Shown: one piece after another, positions 14,997 through 22,263 of the stretch | Position numbering within the stretch: the stretch's first letter is position 1 | Layout of the letters: every line of letters begins with the position of its first letter | From: Verrucomicrobiales bacterium | GTDB lineage: Bacteria; Verrucomicrobiota; Verrucomicrobiia; Verrucomicrobiales; DEV007 | Direction of reading: 5' to 3' | Assembly (NCBI GenBank): GCA_002708885.1 | Contig: PAPL01000034.1 | Span: 14,838-37,100, forward strand | Length of the DNA stretch: 22,263 nucleotides | Translations under genes and position numbers: made by a program | The notes under the pieces: model-generated | What the model was told of the DNA's origin: nothing | What the model saw: only the letters and a program-made list of their open reading frames with translations | Database searches by the model: none

Positions 14997-17900
14997 GTGA
15001 ATTTTAAACCACATGCCACAAGTATAATTTTGATCTTTTTTGCGGGAGTCCTTTGTGCTGCACCAATAACTTCAGAGCAGTTGCAATTCTTTGAATCGAA
15101 GGTCCGTCCTCTCCTGGCTGATAACTGCTACAATTGTCACTCAAATAAAGCTGAGAAGTTAAAGGGCGGACTCTATTTGGACCATGGTACGACTGTGCTT
15201 TCTGGAGGAGATTCGGGTCCTTCCGTAATTGCTGGTGATCCGGACAAGAGTCTTTTGATAGAGGCGGTACGTTATGAAGATCCGGACACACAAATGCCTC
15301 CCAAGAAGAAATTAAGCGATGAGCATATAAAAATTCTTGAAGATTGGGTTAGGATGGGTGCGCCATGGCCCAGTGAGCCATTACCTGATTCAGAAAAAAA
15401 ACTTGGTCCAAAAGTTTTTGATTTAAAAAAGCGGAAATCGGAACATTGGTGTTGGCAGCCAATAGCTAAAAACAATCCACCCCAAGTTGTTTTCCAGGAC
15501 TGGTCTTCAGACCCTATAGATCACCATATCTTGTCAGCGCTCGAAAAGAAAGGGCTAAAGCCTTCCTCGCCAGCAGACAAGAATTCTTTGATCCGCCGCG
15601 TCTATTTTGATTTAATTGGTTTGCCGCCTAGCTCGGAACAAGTGAGTGATTTTTTAAATGACGGTTCTGATGTCGCTTATGAAAAGGTAGTCGATTCGCT
15701 CCTGTCGTCTCCTCATTTTGGAGAGCGCTGGGCGCGTCATTGGATGGATCTGGTGAGGTACGCTGAAAGTTGTGGGCATGAATTTGACTACCCTATTCCT
15801 TATGCCACAGAGTATAGGGACTATCTTATTCGCGCATTTAATAATGATGTTAGGTATGATCAATTTGCAGTTGAGCATATCGCAGGAGATTTGCTGGAAA
15901 ACCCTAGGAAGAACCCAAAGGATAACTATAATGAATCAGTCATCGGAACTGGTTTTTGGCATCTCCATGAAGCGACTCATGCGCCTACGGATGTTCGAGG
16001 TAATGAAGTTGAGAGGGTGGACAATCAGATCGATGTGTTTAGTAAAACCTTTTTGGGGGTCACAGTTTCATGCGCGCGTTGTCATGATCACATGTTTGAC
16101 GCTATTTCCACGAAAGATTATTACGCTTTGGCAGGTTATCTGCAAAGTTCACGCCGGCATGAGGCTTTCCTTGATCCCGGAAATGCGATTTTATCAAAAG
16201 TTAATGCAATAAAGGAATTAAAATCAAAGATGGATAGTGTTTCTGTAAATTCTTTTACGCAAAACGTATCTCCAGAGAAGATTGCTTCGTACTTGATGGC
16301 TTCGAGGGAGGTGATTAATGGAGGTCAATTGAGTGAAGTTTTGAAGAAATATAAAGTTTCAGAATTAACACTGAACCGATGGATTGAAGCTGTTAAAGAC
16401 CCTAAAATTAAAGATGCGGAGCACCCCCTATTCGTGTGGTCGCAGTTCCTGGATGCCGACCTCAATTTGCCGCCGGCTTTTTTCGATAAGAAAATGGAAA
16501 TTGTCAAACGTAAATTAGCCGATCAGCAACATCAGCACCTAGAATCTACCAAGGACAGTATTAAGTTTGCAGACTTTTCTAAGGGAAATTACAAGGAATC
16601 TGGATGGTTAGTGCAAGGGGAATCTTTTGAGGATGCTCCCTCTAAGCCAGGCGAATGGAGCCAGGCTGATGGGAAACTGGCAATTCCAGGGCGGGCCAAT
16701 GGAGGAAGATTGGGTGGTAAGTTACAGGGGGTCCTTCGTTCCCCTACATTCACAATTTCACATAACCAGATTCATCATCGGCTCGGGGCAAGGAAAGGAG
16801 GGCTTCGTATTCGAGTGATAATAGATGGCTATTATATGGAGCCCTATAATGGACTTTTATTCGGAGGGACAAGATTAAATGATCCCAATACTGATGGTCA
16901 CAATAACTGGATTACTCAGGGAAGAGATCTGAAAATGTATAAGGGGCACAAAGCTCATATTGAATACATTGATCATGGGGACGGTTATTTTGATGTTGAT
17001 GAGATTTGGTTCTCGGACCGTGGTGCGCCTAAGCCCGGAGCTTCAGCGATTGCGTATAAAATCTCATCCAATGATAAAATTCATTCAGTGCAAGATCTTG
17101 CAGTTGCATATGGATGGCTTTGGAAGCGCTCGATTAATGAGGATGTGTCAAAGATGGATGAGGACGGAAAAAGGTTTCTGGCTTGGGGTATTGCAAGTGG
17201 AATAGATGATAAGAATGCGGAAAATGAATCTTTAAAGCTGAGGGGAGAAGTATCTAAGCTTTGTAATGAAGTTCCTGCTCCTCGCAAAGTTCAGGCGCTT
17301 TGTGATGGTACCGGAGAAAATGAGTTTGTATTGCTACGTGGAAATCATAGGAGACTAGGTGAAGAGGTTCCTAGGAGATTTCTTACTGCGCTTGGTGGAG
17401 AGAAAGTCCAAGTACCTCAAGTTGGTAGTGGTCGACTGTCTCTTGCGAGACAAGTCACTGATGCAAATAACCCATTAACTGCTAGAGTTTTTGTAAATAG
17501 ACTTTGGCACCATTTGTTTGGTAGAGGTATTGTTCCATCCACTGATGATTTCGGAGTCTTAGGAAAGAGCCCTTCTAACGTTGCTTTGCTTGACCATTTG
17601 GCTTCTTCTTTCATGGATGATAATTGGTCTATTAAGAGAGCAATAAAAAGAATGGTTCTTACTAAGACCTATCAACAGTCAAGTTCGACTAATGCTAGAG
17701 GCTCTGAAGTGGATCCTGAAAACATTCTCCTGCACAGGGCGAATTTAAAGAGGATTCAGGGTGAATCTATTCGTGATAGTATTCTCATGATTTCAGGAAG
17801 GATGGATAATAAAATCTTTTGCGATGAAGGATCTGTTCCTGTTCATGTGACGGATTTTATGACAGGCAGGGGCCGTCCTCGAGGAGGTCCCTTGGACGGG

Positions 17901-18278
17901 AAGGGGAAAAGAAGCCTTTACATATCAGTGAAAAGAAATTTCCTCTCTCCAATGATGTTGGCATTTGATACTCCTGTGCCATTCAGCAGCATGGGCAAAA
18001 GAACGGTTTCTAATGTTCCGGCTCAGGCTTTAATAATGATGAACGATCCGTTCGTTCATGAGCAATCTGTGATATGGGCAAAGAGCTTTAACGGTGCAGA
18101 GTTAACGGTATCTCAGATAGTGAAGCAGATGTACATGAAGGCTTTTGCAAGGGATCCTAGCCAGCTAGAATTAGACACGGCTTTGGAGTTCCTAGGTAAG
18201 GAAAAGGTTGATGAGCAGAAGTTAACGGATTTCGCTCATGTGATTTTTAATACGAAAGAATTCATATTTTTAAGATAG
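14997..18278 (+). CDS. Secreted PSCyt1 / DUF1549 / DUF1553 multidomain protein (planctomycete-type cytochrome)
   Basis: Large secreted protein of 1093 residues, of a kind greatly expanded in Planctomycetes and Verrucomicrobia; its biochemical role is not established but it is usually linked to polymer breakdown. A signal peptide covers residues 1 to about 22. The cytochrome domain (about 25-125) has the heme motif CYNCH at 44-48 and a possible axial Met100 in TQMPPKK. DUF1549 spans about 170-385 and includes a second CxxCH, CARCHDH at 359-365. A central beta-rich insert (about 520-680, with GLLFGGTRLNDP and YFDVDEIWFSDRG) looks like a carbohydrate-binding-type module. DUF1553 is at about 810-1070 (NPLTARVFVNRLWHHLFGRG). 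The GTG start is the only usable one after the in-frame TAA at 14949. It pairs with the DUF1501 gene 9 bp downstream. Confidence 0.92.
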   Translation: MNFKPHATSIILIFFAGVLCAAPITSEQLQFFESKVRPLLADNCYNCHSNKAEKLKGGLYLDHGTTVLSGGDSGPSVIAGDPDKSLLIEAVRYEDPDTQMPPKKKLSDEHIKILEDWVRMGAPWPSEPLPDSEKKLGPKVFDLKKRKSEHWCWQPIAKNNPPQVVFQDWSSDPIDHHILSALEKKGLKPSSPADKNSLIRRVYFDLIGLPPSSEQVSDFLNDGSDVAYEKVVDSLLSSPHFGERWARHWMDLVRYAESCGHEFDYPIPYATEYRDYLIRAFNNDVRYDQFAVEHIAGDLLENPRKNPKDNYNESVIGTGFWHLHEATHAPTDVRGNEVERVDNQIDVFSKTFLGVTVSCARCHDHMFDAISTKDYYALAGYLQSSRRHEAFLDPGNAILSKVNAIKELKSKMDSVSVNSFTQNVSPEKIASYLMASREVINGGQLSEVLKKYKVSELTLNRWIEAVKDPKIKDAEHPLFVWSQFLDADLNLPPAFFDKKMEIVKRKLADQQHQHLESTKDSIKFADFSKGNYKESGWLVQGESFEDAPSKPGEWSQADGKLAIPGRANGGRLGGKLQGVLRSPTFTISHNQIHHRLGARKGGLRIRVIIDGYYMEPYNGLLFGGTRLNDPNTDGHNNWITQGRDLKMYKGHKAHIEYIDHGDGYFDVDEIWFSDRGAPKPGASAIAYKISSNDKIHSVQDLAVAYGWLWKRSINEDVSKMDEDGKRFLAWGIASGIDDKNAENESLKLRGEVSKLCNEVPAPRKVQALCDGTGENEFVLLRGNHRRLGEEVPRRFLTALGGEKVQVPQVGSGRLSLARQVTDANNPLTARVFVNRLWHHLFGRGIVPSTDDFGVLGKSPSNVALLDHLASSFMDDNWSIKRAIKRMVLTKTYQQSSSTNARGSEVDPENILLHRANLKRIQGESIRDSILMISGRMDNKIFCDEGSVPVHVTDFMTGRGRPRGGPLDGKGKRSLYISVKRNFLSPMMLAFDTPVPFSSMGKRTVSNVPAQALIMMNDPFVHEQSVIWAKSFNGAELTVSQIVKQMYMKAFARDPSQLELDTALEFLGKEKVDEQKLTDFAHVIFNTKEFIFLR

Positions 18279-18287
18279 ATATAGATT

Positions 18288-19706
18288 ATGCATTGCAAGA
18301 GATTTAGACCGCAGCCTTTGAGTCGTAGAGATTTATTGAAAGGTTCAGGAATTGGGTTTGGAGCCTTCGCGTTGGATGCTCTTTTGATGCGCAATGCATC
18401 AGCTTCTAATGGTAAAGGCATGATAGGAACTCATCATGAAGTAAAAGCGAAGAGTATAATTTTTCTTTATATGGATGGTGGAGTTTCACATGTGGATTCT
18501 TTCGATCCAAAACCATTACTTAAAGAACATAACGGCAAAGATCCTTCCAAGTTCTTCAAAGTTGCTCCGACACAGTTCAATAATAATGGAAAAATTTTAG
18601 CAAGTCCTTGGGGGTTTAAAAAGTACGGCAAGAGTGGCATTCCAATCAGTGATCTTTTTCCGAACATAGCCAAACATGCTGATAAGCTTGCAGTTGTGAG
18701 GTCAATGACATCGAAATTTTCTGAGCACACAAATGCTAATTATTTTTTACATACTGGTAGTGGAGTGCAGGGAAGGCCAAGTATGGGTTCATGGGTCACT
18801 TATGGCCTAGGGAGTGAAAGTGAGGATTTGCCCGGATTTGTAGTGGTCAATGGGGGGCTTACACCTCCTGGCGGGCTTGATAACTTCAATAGTGGATTCT
18901 TGCCGGCAGCGTATCAAGGGTCAGTCTTCAAGCCGCAGGCATCTCCAGTCGCGAATATTAATCGCCGAGAATCGGATCTAAAACATCAACAAAAGAAGCT
19001 CAATTTGGTGGCTAAGTTGGATAAGGGAATTTCTAATCTCACTGGCGGTCAGGATGCAATTGAGTCGGCTATCAAGAATTATGAGATGGCCTTTCGTATG
19101 CAGAATTCAGTGCCCGAGTTGGCAGACCTTTCGAATGAATCAGATTCAATGAAGGAAATGTATGGGATGAATCACAAATATGACAAGACCCGCATTTTTG
19201 CTTCGGAATGTTTGATGGCAAGGAGATTGGTTGAAAGGGGAGTCAGGTTCATTGAACTGACATGCCCCAACTGCGGCCACGACAGATGGGATGCTCATGG
19301 AAACCTTAAGCGAAACCATGAAGATAATTCAAGAGCAGTTGACCAACCCATTGCGGCCCTCTTAGAGGATCTTGAACAGCGGGGAATGTTAAAGGAAACG
19401 TTAGTTGTTTGGGCTGGTGAATTTGGTCGGACCCCTTTTGCCCAAGGAAGTAATGGTAGGGATCATCACCCATTTGCCTATTCATTATGGATGGCAGGAG
19501 GAGGCATCAAGGGAGGGACTGTGTACGGTAAGACTGATGAATTTGGATATCATGTCATCGAGGGTAAGGCTGAAATTCACGACCTTCATGCTACCATGTT
19601 ACATTTCCTCGGAGTCGATCATGAACGTAGTACTTATAGATTCAGTGGTCGAGACATGAGGTTAACGGATGTGCATGGGCATGTGCTTCATGATATCATT
19701 TCATAA
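18288..19706 (+). CDS. DUF1501 protein, Tat-exported, sulfatase/phosphatase-fold
   Basis: Partner of DUF1549/DUF1553 proteins in PVC bacteria and related to the alkaline phosphatase/sulfatase superfamily; its activity is not known. The 472-residue protein has a twin-arginine signal, SRRDLLKGSG at 12-21, with a hydrophobic part to about 34, so it is probably exported folded with its metals. Candidate metal-site residues are Asp63, His69 and Asp70 (YMDGGVSHVDSFDPKP), Asp335 and His337 (DRWDAHGN), Glu378 (WAGEFGRTP) and GRDHH at 390-394. A CPNC pair (326-329) precedes HDRWDAH. HDLHATMLHFLG at 431-442 is a strong DUF1501 signature. The ATG at 18288 is 9 bp after the upstream stop, without a Shine-Dalgarno sequence. 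The next gene, an ABC ATPase, starts after 45 bp. Confidence 0.93.
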   Translation: MHCKRFRPQPLSRRDLLKGSGIGFGAFALDALLMRNASASNGKGMIGTHHEVKAKSIIFLYMDGGVSHVDSFDPKPLLKEHNGKDPSKFFKVAPTQFNNNGKILASPWGFKKYGKSGIPISDLFPNIAKHADKLAVVRSMTSKFSEHTNANYFLHTGSGVQGRPSMGSWVTYGLGSESEDLPGFVVVNGGLTPPGGLDNFNSGFLPAAYQGSVFKPQASPVANINRRESDLKHQQKKLNLVAKLDKGISNLTGGQDAIESAIKNYEMAFRMQNSVPELADLSNESDSMKEMYGMNHKYDKTRIFASECLMARRLVERGVRFIELTCPNCGHDRWDAHGNLKRNHEDNSRAVDQPIAALLEDLEQRGMLKETLVVWAGEFGRTPFAQGSNGRDHHPFAYSLWMAGGGIKGGTVYGKTDEFGYHVIEGKAEIHDLHATMLHFLGVDHERSTYRFSGRDMRLTDVHGHVLHDIIS

Positions 19707-19751
19707 TATCGCGCTGATAATATTTATTAGATTGGTTAAAGAAACACCTCA

Positions 19752-20564
19752 ATGGGCGCAAAAAAGTCTAAAAAAGATAAGTCTAAGAGGAGACCTAAAC
19801 CGGTAGTTGAGATTAAAGGGCTTACGGTACGATATGATCGGGTCGTTTTACGCAAAATTTCTTGGAAAATCGAGCGCGGGGAACAGTGGGTTTTATTAGG
19901 ATCCAACGGTTCAGGAAAAACGACCCTGCTAATGTCGATGGCAGGGTATGTGGCACCAACCCGCGGTGATGTTATTGTTGGAGATGAGGATGTTGCGTGG
20001 AGTGAATTGAGAAAAAGAATTGGAGTCGTTAGTGCAAGCGTTGCTCAAAAGATAGACCCTGCGGAAACTGTATTTGAAGTGGTGCTGAGTGGTAAGAATG
20101 CAATGATTAATCATTGGGGAAAGATTCCTCGGGACGATAGAAAAGCTACAAAGAAAGCATTGAGAAAGGTGGAACTTGAGCATTTGAGGAACCGTCCATG
20201 GGGAGTCATTTCCCAAGGGGAAAGGCAAAGAGCTCTCGTTGGGAGAGCGCTAATGTGTAAGCCTAAACTGTTGATCCTTGATGAACCGTGCGCTGGCCTT
20301 GATCCAGTCGCAAGGGAGGATTTCTTGGATTTTGTAGATAGGCTCGCTTCCAGAAAGAAAGGGGCTCCTACATTGGTGTTGGTCACGCACCACGTTGAGG
20401 AAATAATTCCTTCCATTACGCATGCGGCTTTACTGAATGATGGAGAGTTTGTTGAAGCGGGTCCGGTAGAGGACACTTTGAAAACAAGCAAACTAAGAAA
20501 AACGTTTGGGGAGAATGTGAATCTGCGCAAAGCGGCTGGGAGGTATCGGCTAAAAGTTGACTAA
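19752..20564 (+). CDS. ABC-type ATPase without adjacent permease (ModF/YlmA-like)
   Basis: A 270-residue single nucleotide-binding domain. Walker A GSNGSGKTT is at 50-58, Q-loop Gln99, signature ISQGE at 153-157 (a variant of LSGGQ), Walker B LLILDEP at 173-179, D-loop GLD at 182-184 and switch His213 in VTHHVEEI. The resemblance is to YlmA/ModF-like ATPases that often lack a permease. The N-terminus is strongly basic: 9 of the first 16 residues are Lys or Arg (GAKKSKKDKSKRRPK), which would suit nucleic-acid, ribosome or membrane contact. No membrane gene flanks it; the neighbours are DUF1501 and a sulfatase, the latter only 8 bp downstream. Its job is therefore unclear: transport with a distant permease, or a non-transport role. 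Confidence 0.88.
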   Translation: MGAKKSKKDKSKRRPKPVVEIKGLTVRYDRVVLRKISWKIERGEQWVLLGSNGSGKTTLLMSMAGYVAPTRGDVIVGDEDVAWSELRKRIGVVSASVAQKIDPAETVFEVVLSGKNAMINHWGKIPRDDRKATKKALRKVELEHLRNRPWGVISQGERQRALVGRALMCKPKLLILDEPCAGLDPVAREDFLDFVDRLASRKKGAPTLVLVTHHVEEIIPSITHAALLNDGEFVEAGPVEDTLKTSKLRKTFGENVNLRKAAGRYRLKVD

Positions 20565-20572
20565 TGGATTAA

Positions 20573-22063
20573 ATGAATTATCACATGAAGATTTGCTTAA
20601 TAATATTATGTATCTTTCCCTTGTTAATTGTAGTTTCTGAGGCTTCGAATTTAAAGGGATCACGGCCAAACATTATTTTAATGATAACTGATGATCAGGG
20701 CTATGGTCCAATTGGTGCAAACGGACACCCATGGATTAAAACTCCAAACCTTGATCGCATGCATGGGCAGAGTACGAGGTTTGAGAGATTCTTGGTTAGC
20801 CCAACATGTTCGCCTACGCGTTCAGCTATAATGGGAGGAAGGCACCCCCTCAAGAATGGAGTTACCCATACTATACTTGAGAGAGAAAGAATGTCCCTTA
20901 GCACAGTGACCATTGCGCAGCATCTTAAAAAAGCGAAGTACAATACTGGAATATTCGGAAAGTGGCACTTAGGTGATGAAGAACAGTACCAACCAAATAA
21001 CAGGGGATTCGATGAGGTGTTTATTCATGGGGCCGGAGGCATCGGTCAGGCCTATGCATGTAGCTGCGCGGATGCACCGGGCAATAAATACTTTGATCCA
21101 GTCATTCGGCATAATGGCAAATTTGTTAAAACGAAAGGATACTGTACTGATTTGTTTTTTACTGCGGCTTTGGGATGGATGAAAAAAATGAAAGAGGCCA
21201 AGGAACCCTTTTTTGCATACATCACCACAAACGCTCCCCATGGTCCATTCATTGCACCTCCAAGCAATACAAAACGATTCAAGGACATTGGATTCGGTAA
21301 TACTCAGGCAGGTTTTTACGGAATGATCGAAAATATTGATGAGAATGTGGGAAGACTCTCAGCAAAGATATCTGAATGGGGTTTGGATGAGAATACGATG
21401 GTGATATTCATGTCTGATAACGGTATGACAGGAGGAGGCAGTGGCCGTCCCGGGAAAGAAGTTGCCAAAGGTTATCCTTTTTATAATGCAGGACAAAAGG
21501 GGCTAAAAGGAAGCGTCGAGGAGGGAGGGGTCAGGGTGCCGTTTTTTGTGCGTTGGAAAGGTAAAGTTCAGGAAAATAAAAGCATTGAAAAGAACGCAGC
21601 CCACATTGACATATTTCCGACATTTGCTGAGTTATCAGGCCTTGAGCTTGATAAAGATTTAAGGGATCAAGTAGATGGGCGTAGTCTCCTTCCTCTGATT
21701 GAGGACCCAGGGGCAGATTGGGCTGATCGATATCTATTCTCTCAGAGGGCACGATGGAAGACTGGATCTGAACCTAATGATCATATGTGGAAGGCGTATT
21801 CAGTGAGGAACCAAAGGTATCGCTTGGTAGGTGATGCTCTATATGATATGAAGAAAGATCCTGGTCAGAAAGTAAACATTGCGTTGCAGAAACCAGGCGT
21901 CGTAAAGAAAATGAGCGACGCATATGAAAGTTTCTGGAAAGAGGCCAGACCGCTTATGGTTAATGAGAAGGTGCCAATGTCACGAACGAGGCCGTACCAT
22001 GTCTGGTACCGTGAGCAAATCGACAATGGAGGGATCCTGGATTGGGAAGTTCCTAAGCTTTAA
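20573..22063 (+). CDS. Secreted sulfatase, formylglycine (Cys) type
   Basis: Hydrolyses sulfate esters, probably on sulfated polysaccharides or glycans, outside the cytoplasm. The 496-residue protein begins with a signal peptide (hydrophobic residues 6-22, cleavage probably near SEAS at 22-25). Asp40-Asp41 (ITDDQGYG) bind calcium; Cys79 in CSPTR (79-83) is the residue converted to formylglycine; GKWHLG (129-134, Lys130 and His132), APHGPF with His223, SDNG with Asp282-Asn283, and GQKGLKGS complete the active site. Cys163 and Cys165 (CSC) sit in a loop. Maturation needs a formylglycine-generating enzyme or anSME, not found here. Two Met codons (20573 and 20585) could start the gene and both leave a signal peptide. 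It is 8 bp after the ABC ATPase and is probably co-transcribed with it. Confidence 0.95.
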   Translation: MNYHMKICLIILCIFPLLIVVSEASNLKGSRPNIILMITDDQGYGPIGANGHPWIKTPNLDRMHGQSTRFERFLVSPTCSPTRSAIMGGRHPLKNGVTHTILERERMSLSTVTIAQHLKKAKYNTGIFGKWHLGDEEQYQPNNRGFDEVFIHGAGGIGQAYACSCADAPGNKYFDPVIRHNGKFVKTKGYCTDLFFTAALGWMKKMKEAKEPFFAYITTNAPHGPFIAPPSNTKRFKDIGFGNTQAGFYGMIENIDENVGRLSAKISEWGLDENTMVIFMSDNGMTGGGSGRPGKEVAKGYPFYNAGQKGLKGSVEEGGVRVPFFVRWKGKVQENKSIEKNAAHIDIFPTFAELSGLELDKDLRDQVDGRSLLPLIEDPGADWADRYLFSQRARWKTGSEPNDHMWKAYSVRNQRYRLVGDALYDMKKDPGQKVNIALQKPGVVKKMSDAYESFWKEARPLMVNEKVPMSRTRPYHVWYREQIDNGGILDWEVPKL

Positions 22064-22129
22064 TTTAACTAAATAATATAATATACTAGGGATTGTTGAC
22101 CTGAGTATTGCTTGGTATGAATATTTAGT
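22064..22129. promoter_or_regulatory. Short intergenic region with a weak promoter candidate
   Basis: TTGACC at 22096-22101 is a good -35 hexamer. The AT-rich stretch TATGAATATTT (22116-22126) holds possible -10 matches (such as TGAATA after 16 bp) but no clean TATAAT. It would serve the lipoprotein gene at 22130, leaving almost no leader. The support is modest. Confidence 0.25.
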
Positions 22130-22263
22130 GTGTCCGTAGCTCGATTTGTCATTCTTTTAAATTTACTATATTTATTTCCCGGGTGTGGGAGTAAATCTAG
22201 CAAGAATACTGAGAGTACTTCATTGCGCAATGATCTTGTCCAGTTAAATAAGAGGAAAATTAA
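22130..22263 (+). CDS. Putative lipoprotein, 5' part only (runs off the window)
   Basis: A frame opening with GTG at 22130 stays open to the window end (44 codons). It reads as a lipoprotein signal peptide: SVARFVILLNLLYLFPGCGS, with a hydrophobic core and a lipobox FPGC giving the modified Cys at residue 19, then a Ser/Asn/Lys-rich linker (KSSKNTESTS) of the type that tethers lipoproteins to a membrane. A TTGACC box lies about 29 bp upstream. The function cannot be told from the piece present. Being short and GTG-started it is easily missed. Confidence 0.6.
   Translation, partial: MSVARFVILLNLLYLFPGCGSKSSKNTESTSLRNDLVQLNKRKI

Noticed and set aside
15772..16212. A 146-codon alternative + strand frame inside the DUF1549 gene.
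   Set aside because: The composition is Met- and Ile-rich without a domain, and the overlapping frame carries the conserved DUF1549 motifs.
20111..20530. A 139-codon open frame on the minus strand inside the ABC ATPase gene.
   Set aside because: It is opposite a gene with every expected motif, has no recognisable domain, and is explained by codon bias of the + strand gene. The same holds for other antisense frames in fabD, tmk and holB.

Overview
The window reads as ordinary chromosome from an uncultured-type, fairly AT-rich member of the PVC superphylum, most likely a marine Verrucomicrobiota. The main evidence is the right-hand end: a secreted PSCyt1/DUF1549/DUF1553 cytochrome-type protein, a Tat-exported DUF1501 protein and an FGly-type sulfatase. 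This set is typical of Planctomycetes, Verrucomicrobia and Lentisphaerae. Taxonomy below superphylum is inference. I saw no rRNA, tRNA, CRISPR array, insertion sequence or integrase.

Left block (1-4118, + strand): housekeeping genes in a tight run. They are the 3' end of mtnA (methionine salvage), tmk (dTMP kinase), holB (clamp-loader delta'), a type I glycerate 2-kinase and fabD (malonyl-CoA:ACP transacylase). tmk/holB overlap by 17 bp and glycerate kinase/fabD by 4 bp, so translational coupling is likely. Facing them on the - strand (4115-6606) is a two-gene unit: an HExxH lipoprotein of unknown function and selB (selenocysteine elongation factor), joined by an ATGA overlap. The fabD and selB stop codons overlap each other.

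Middle-left block (6787-9544, + strand): a three-gene catabolic cassette of a zinc-type medium-chain dehydrogenase, a short-chain dehydrogenase and a xylose-isomerase-like TIM-barrel isomerase/epimerase. It looks like an oxidative sugar or polyol pathway of unknown substrate.

Middle-right block (9702-14872, + strand): the most unusual part. It holds a soluble cytochrome P450, a 304-residue protein I cannot assign with two hydrophobic segments and a C-terminal HxxxHE, a divergent ketoacyl-ACP-synthase-III-like enzyme with an intact Cys-His-Asn triad, and an FAD/NAD(P)H oxidoreductase that lacks the classical FMO fingerprint. Together they look like a compact lipid or natural-product biosynthesis locus. 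Its leaders are AT-rich and hold a 7-bp tandem repeat at the P450 start and a possible alternative-hairpin leader before the unknown gene.

Right block (14997-22063, + strand): PSCyt1/DUF1549/DUF1553 protein, DUF1501 protein, an ABC ATPase without a permease, and a sulfatase. The two PVC-type secreted proteins and the sulfatase are probably a unit for breakdown of sulfated polymers outside the cytoplasm. The window ends inside a new lipoprotein gene (22130 onward).
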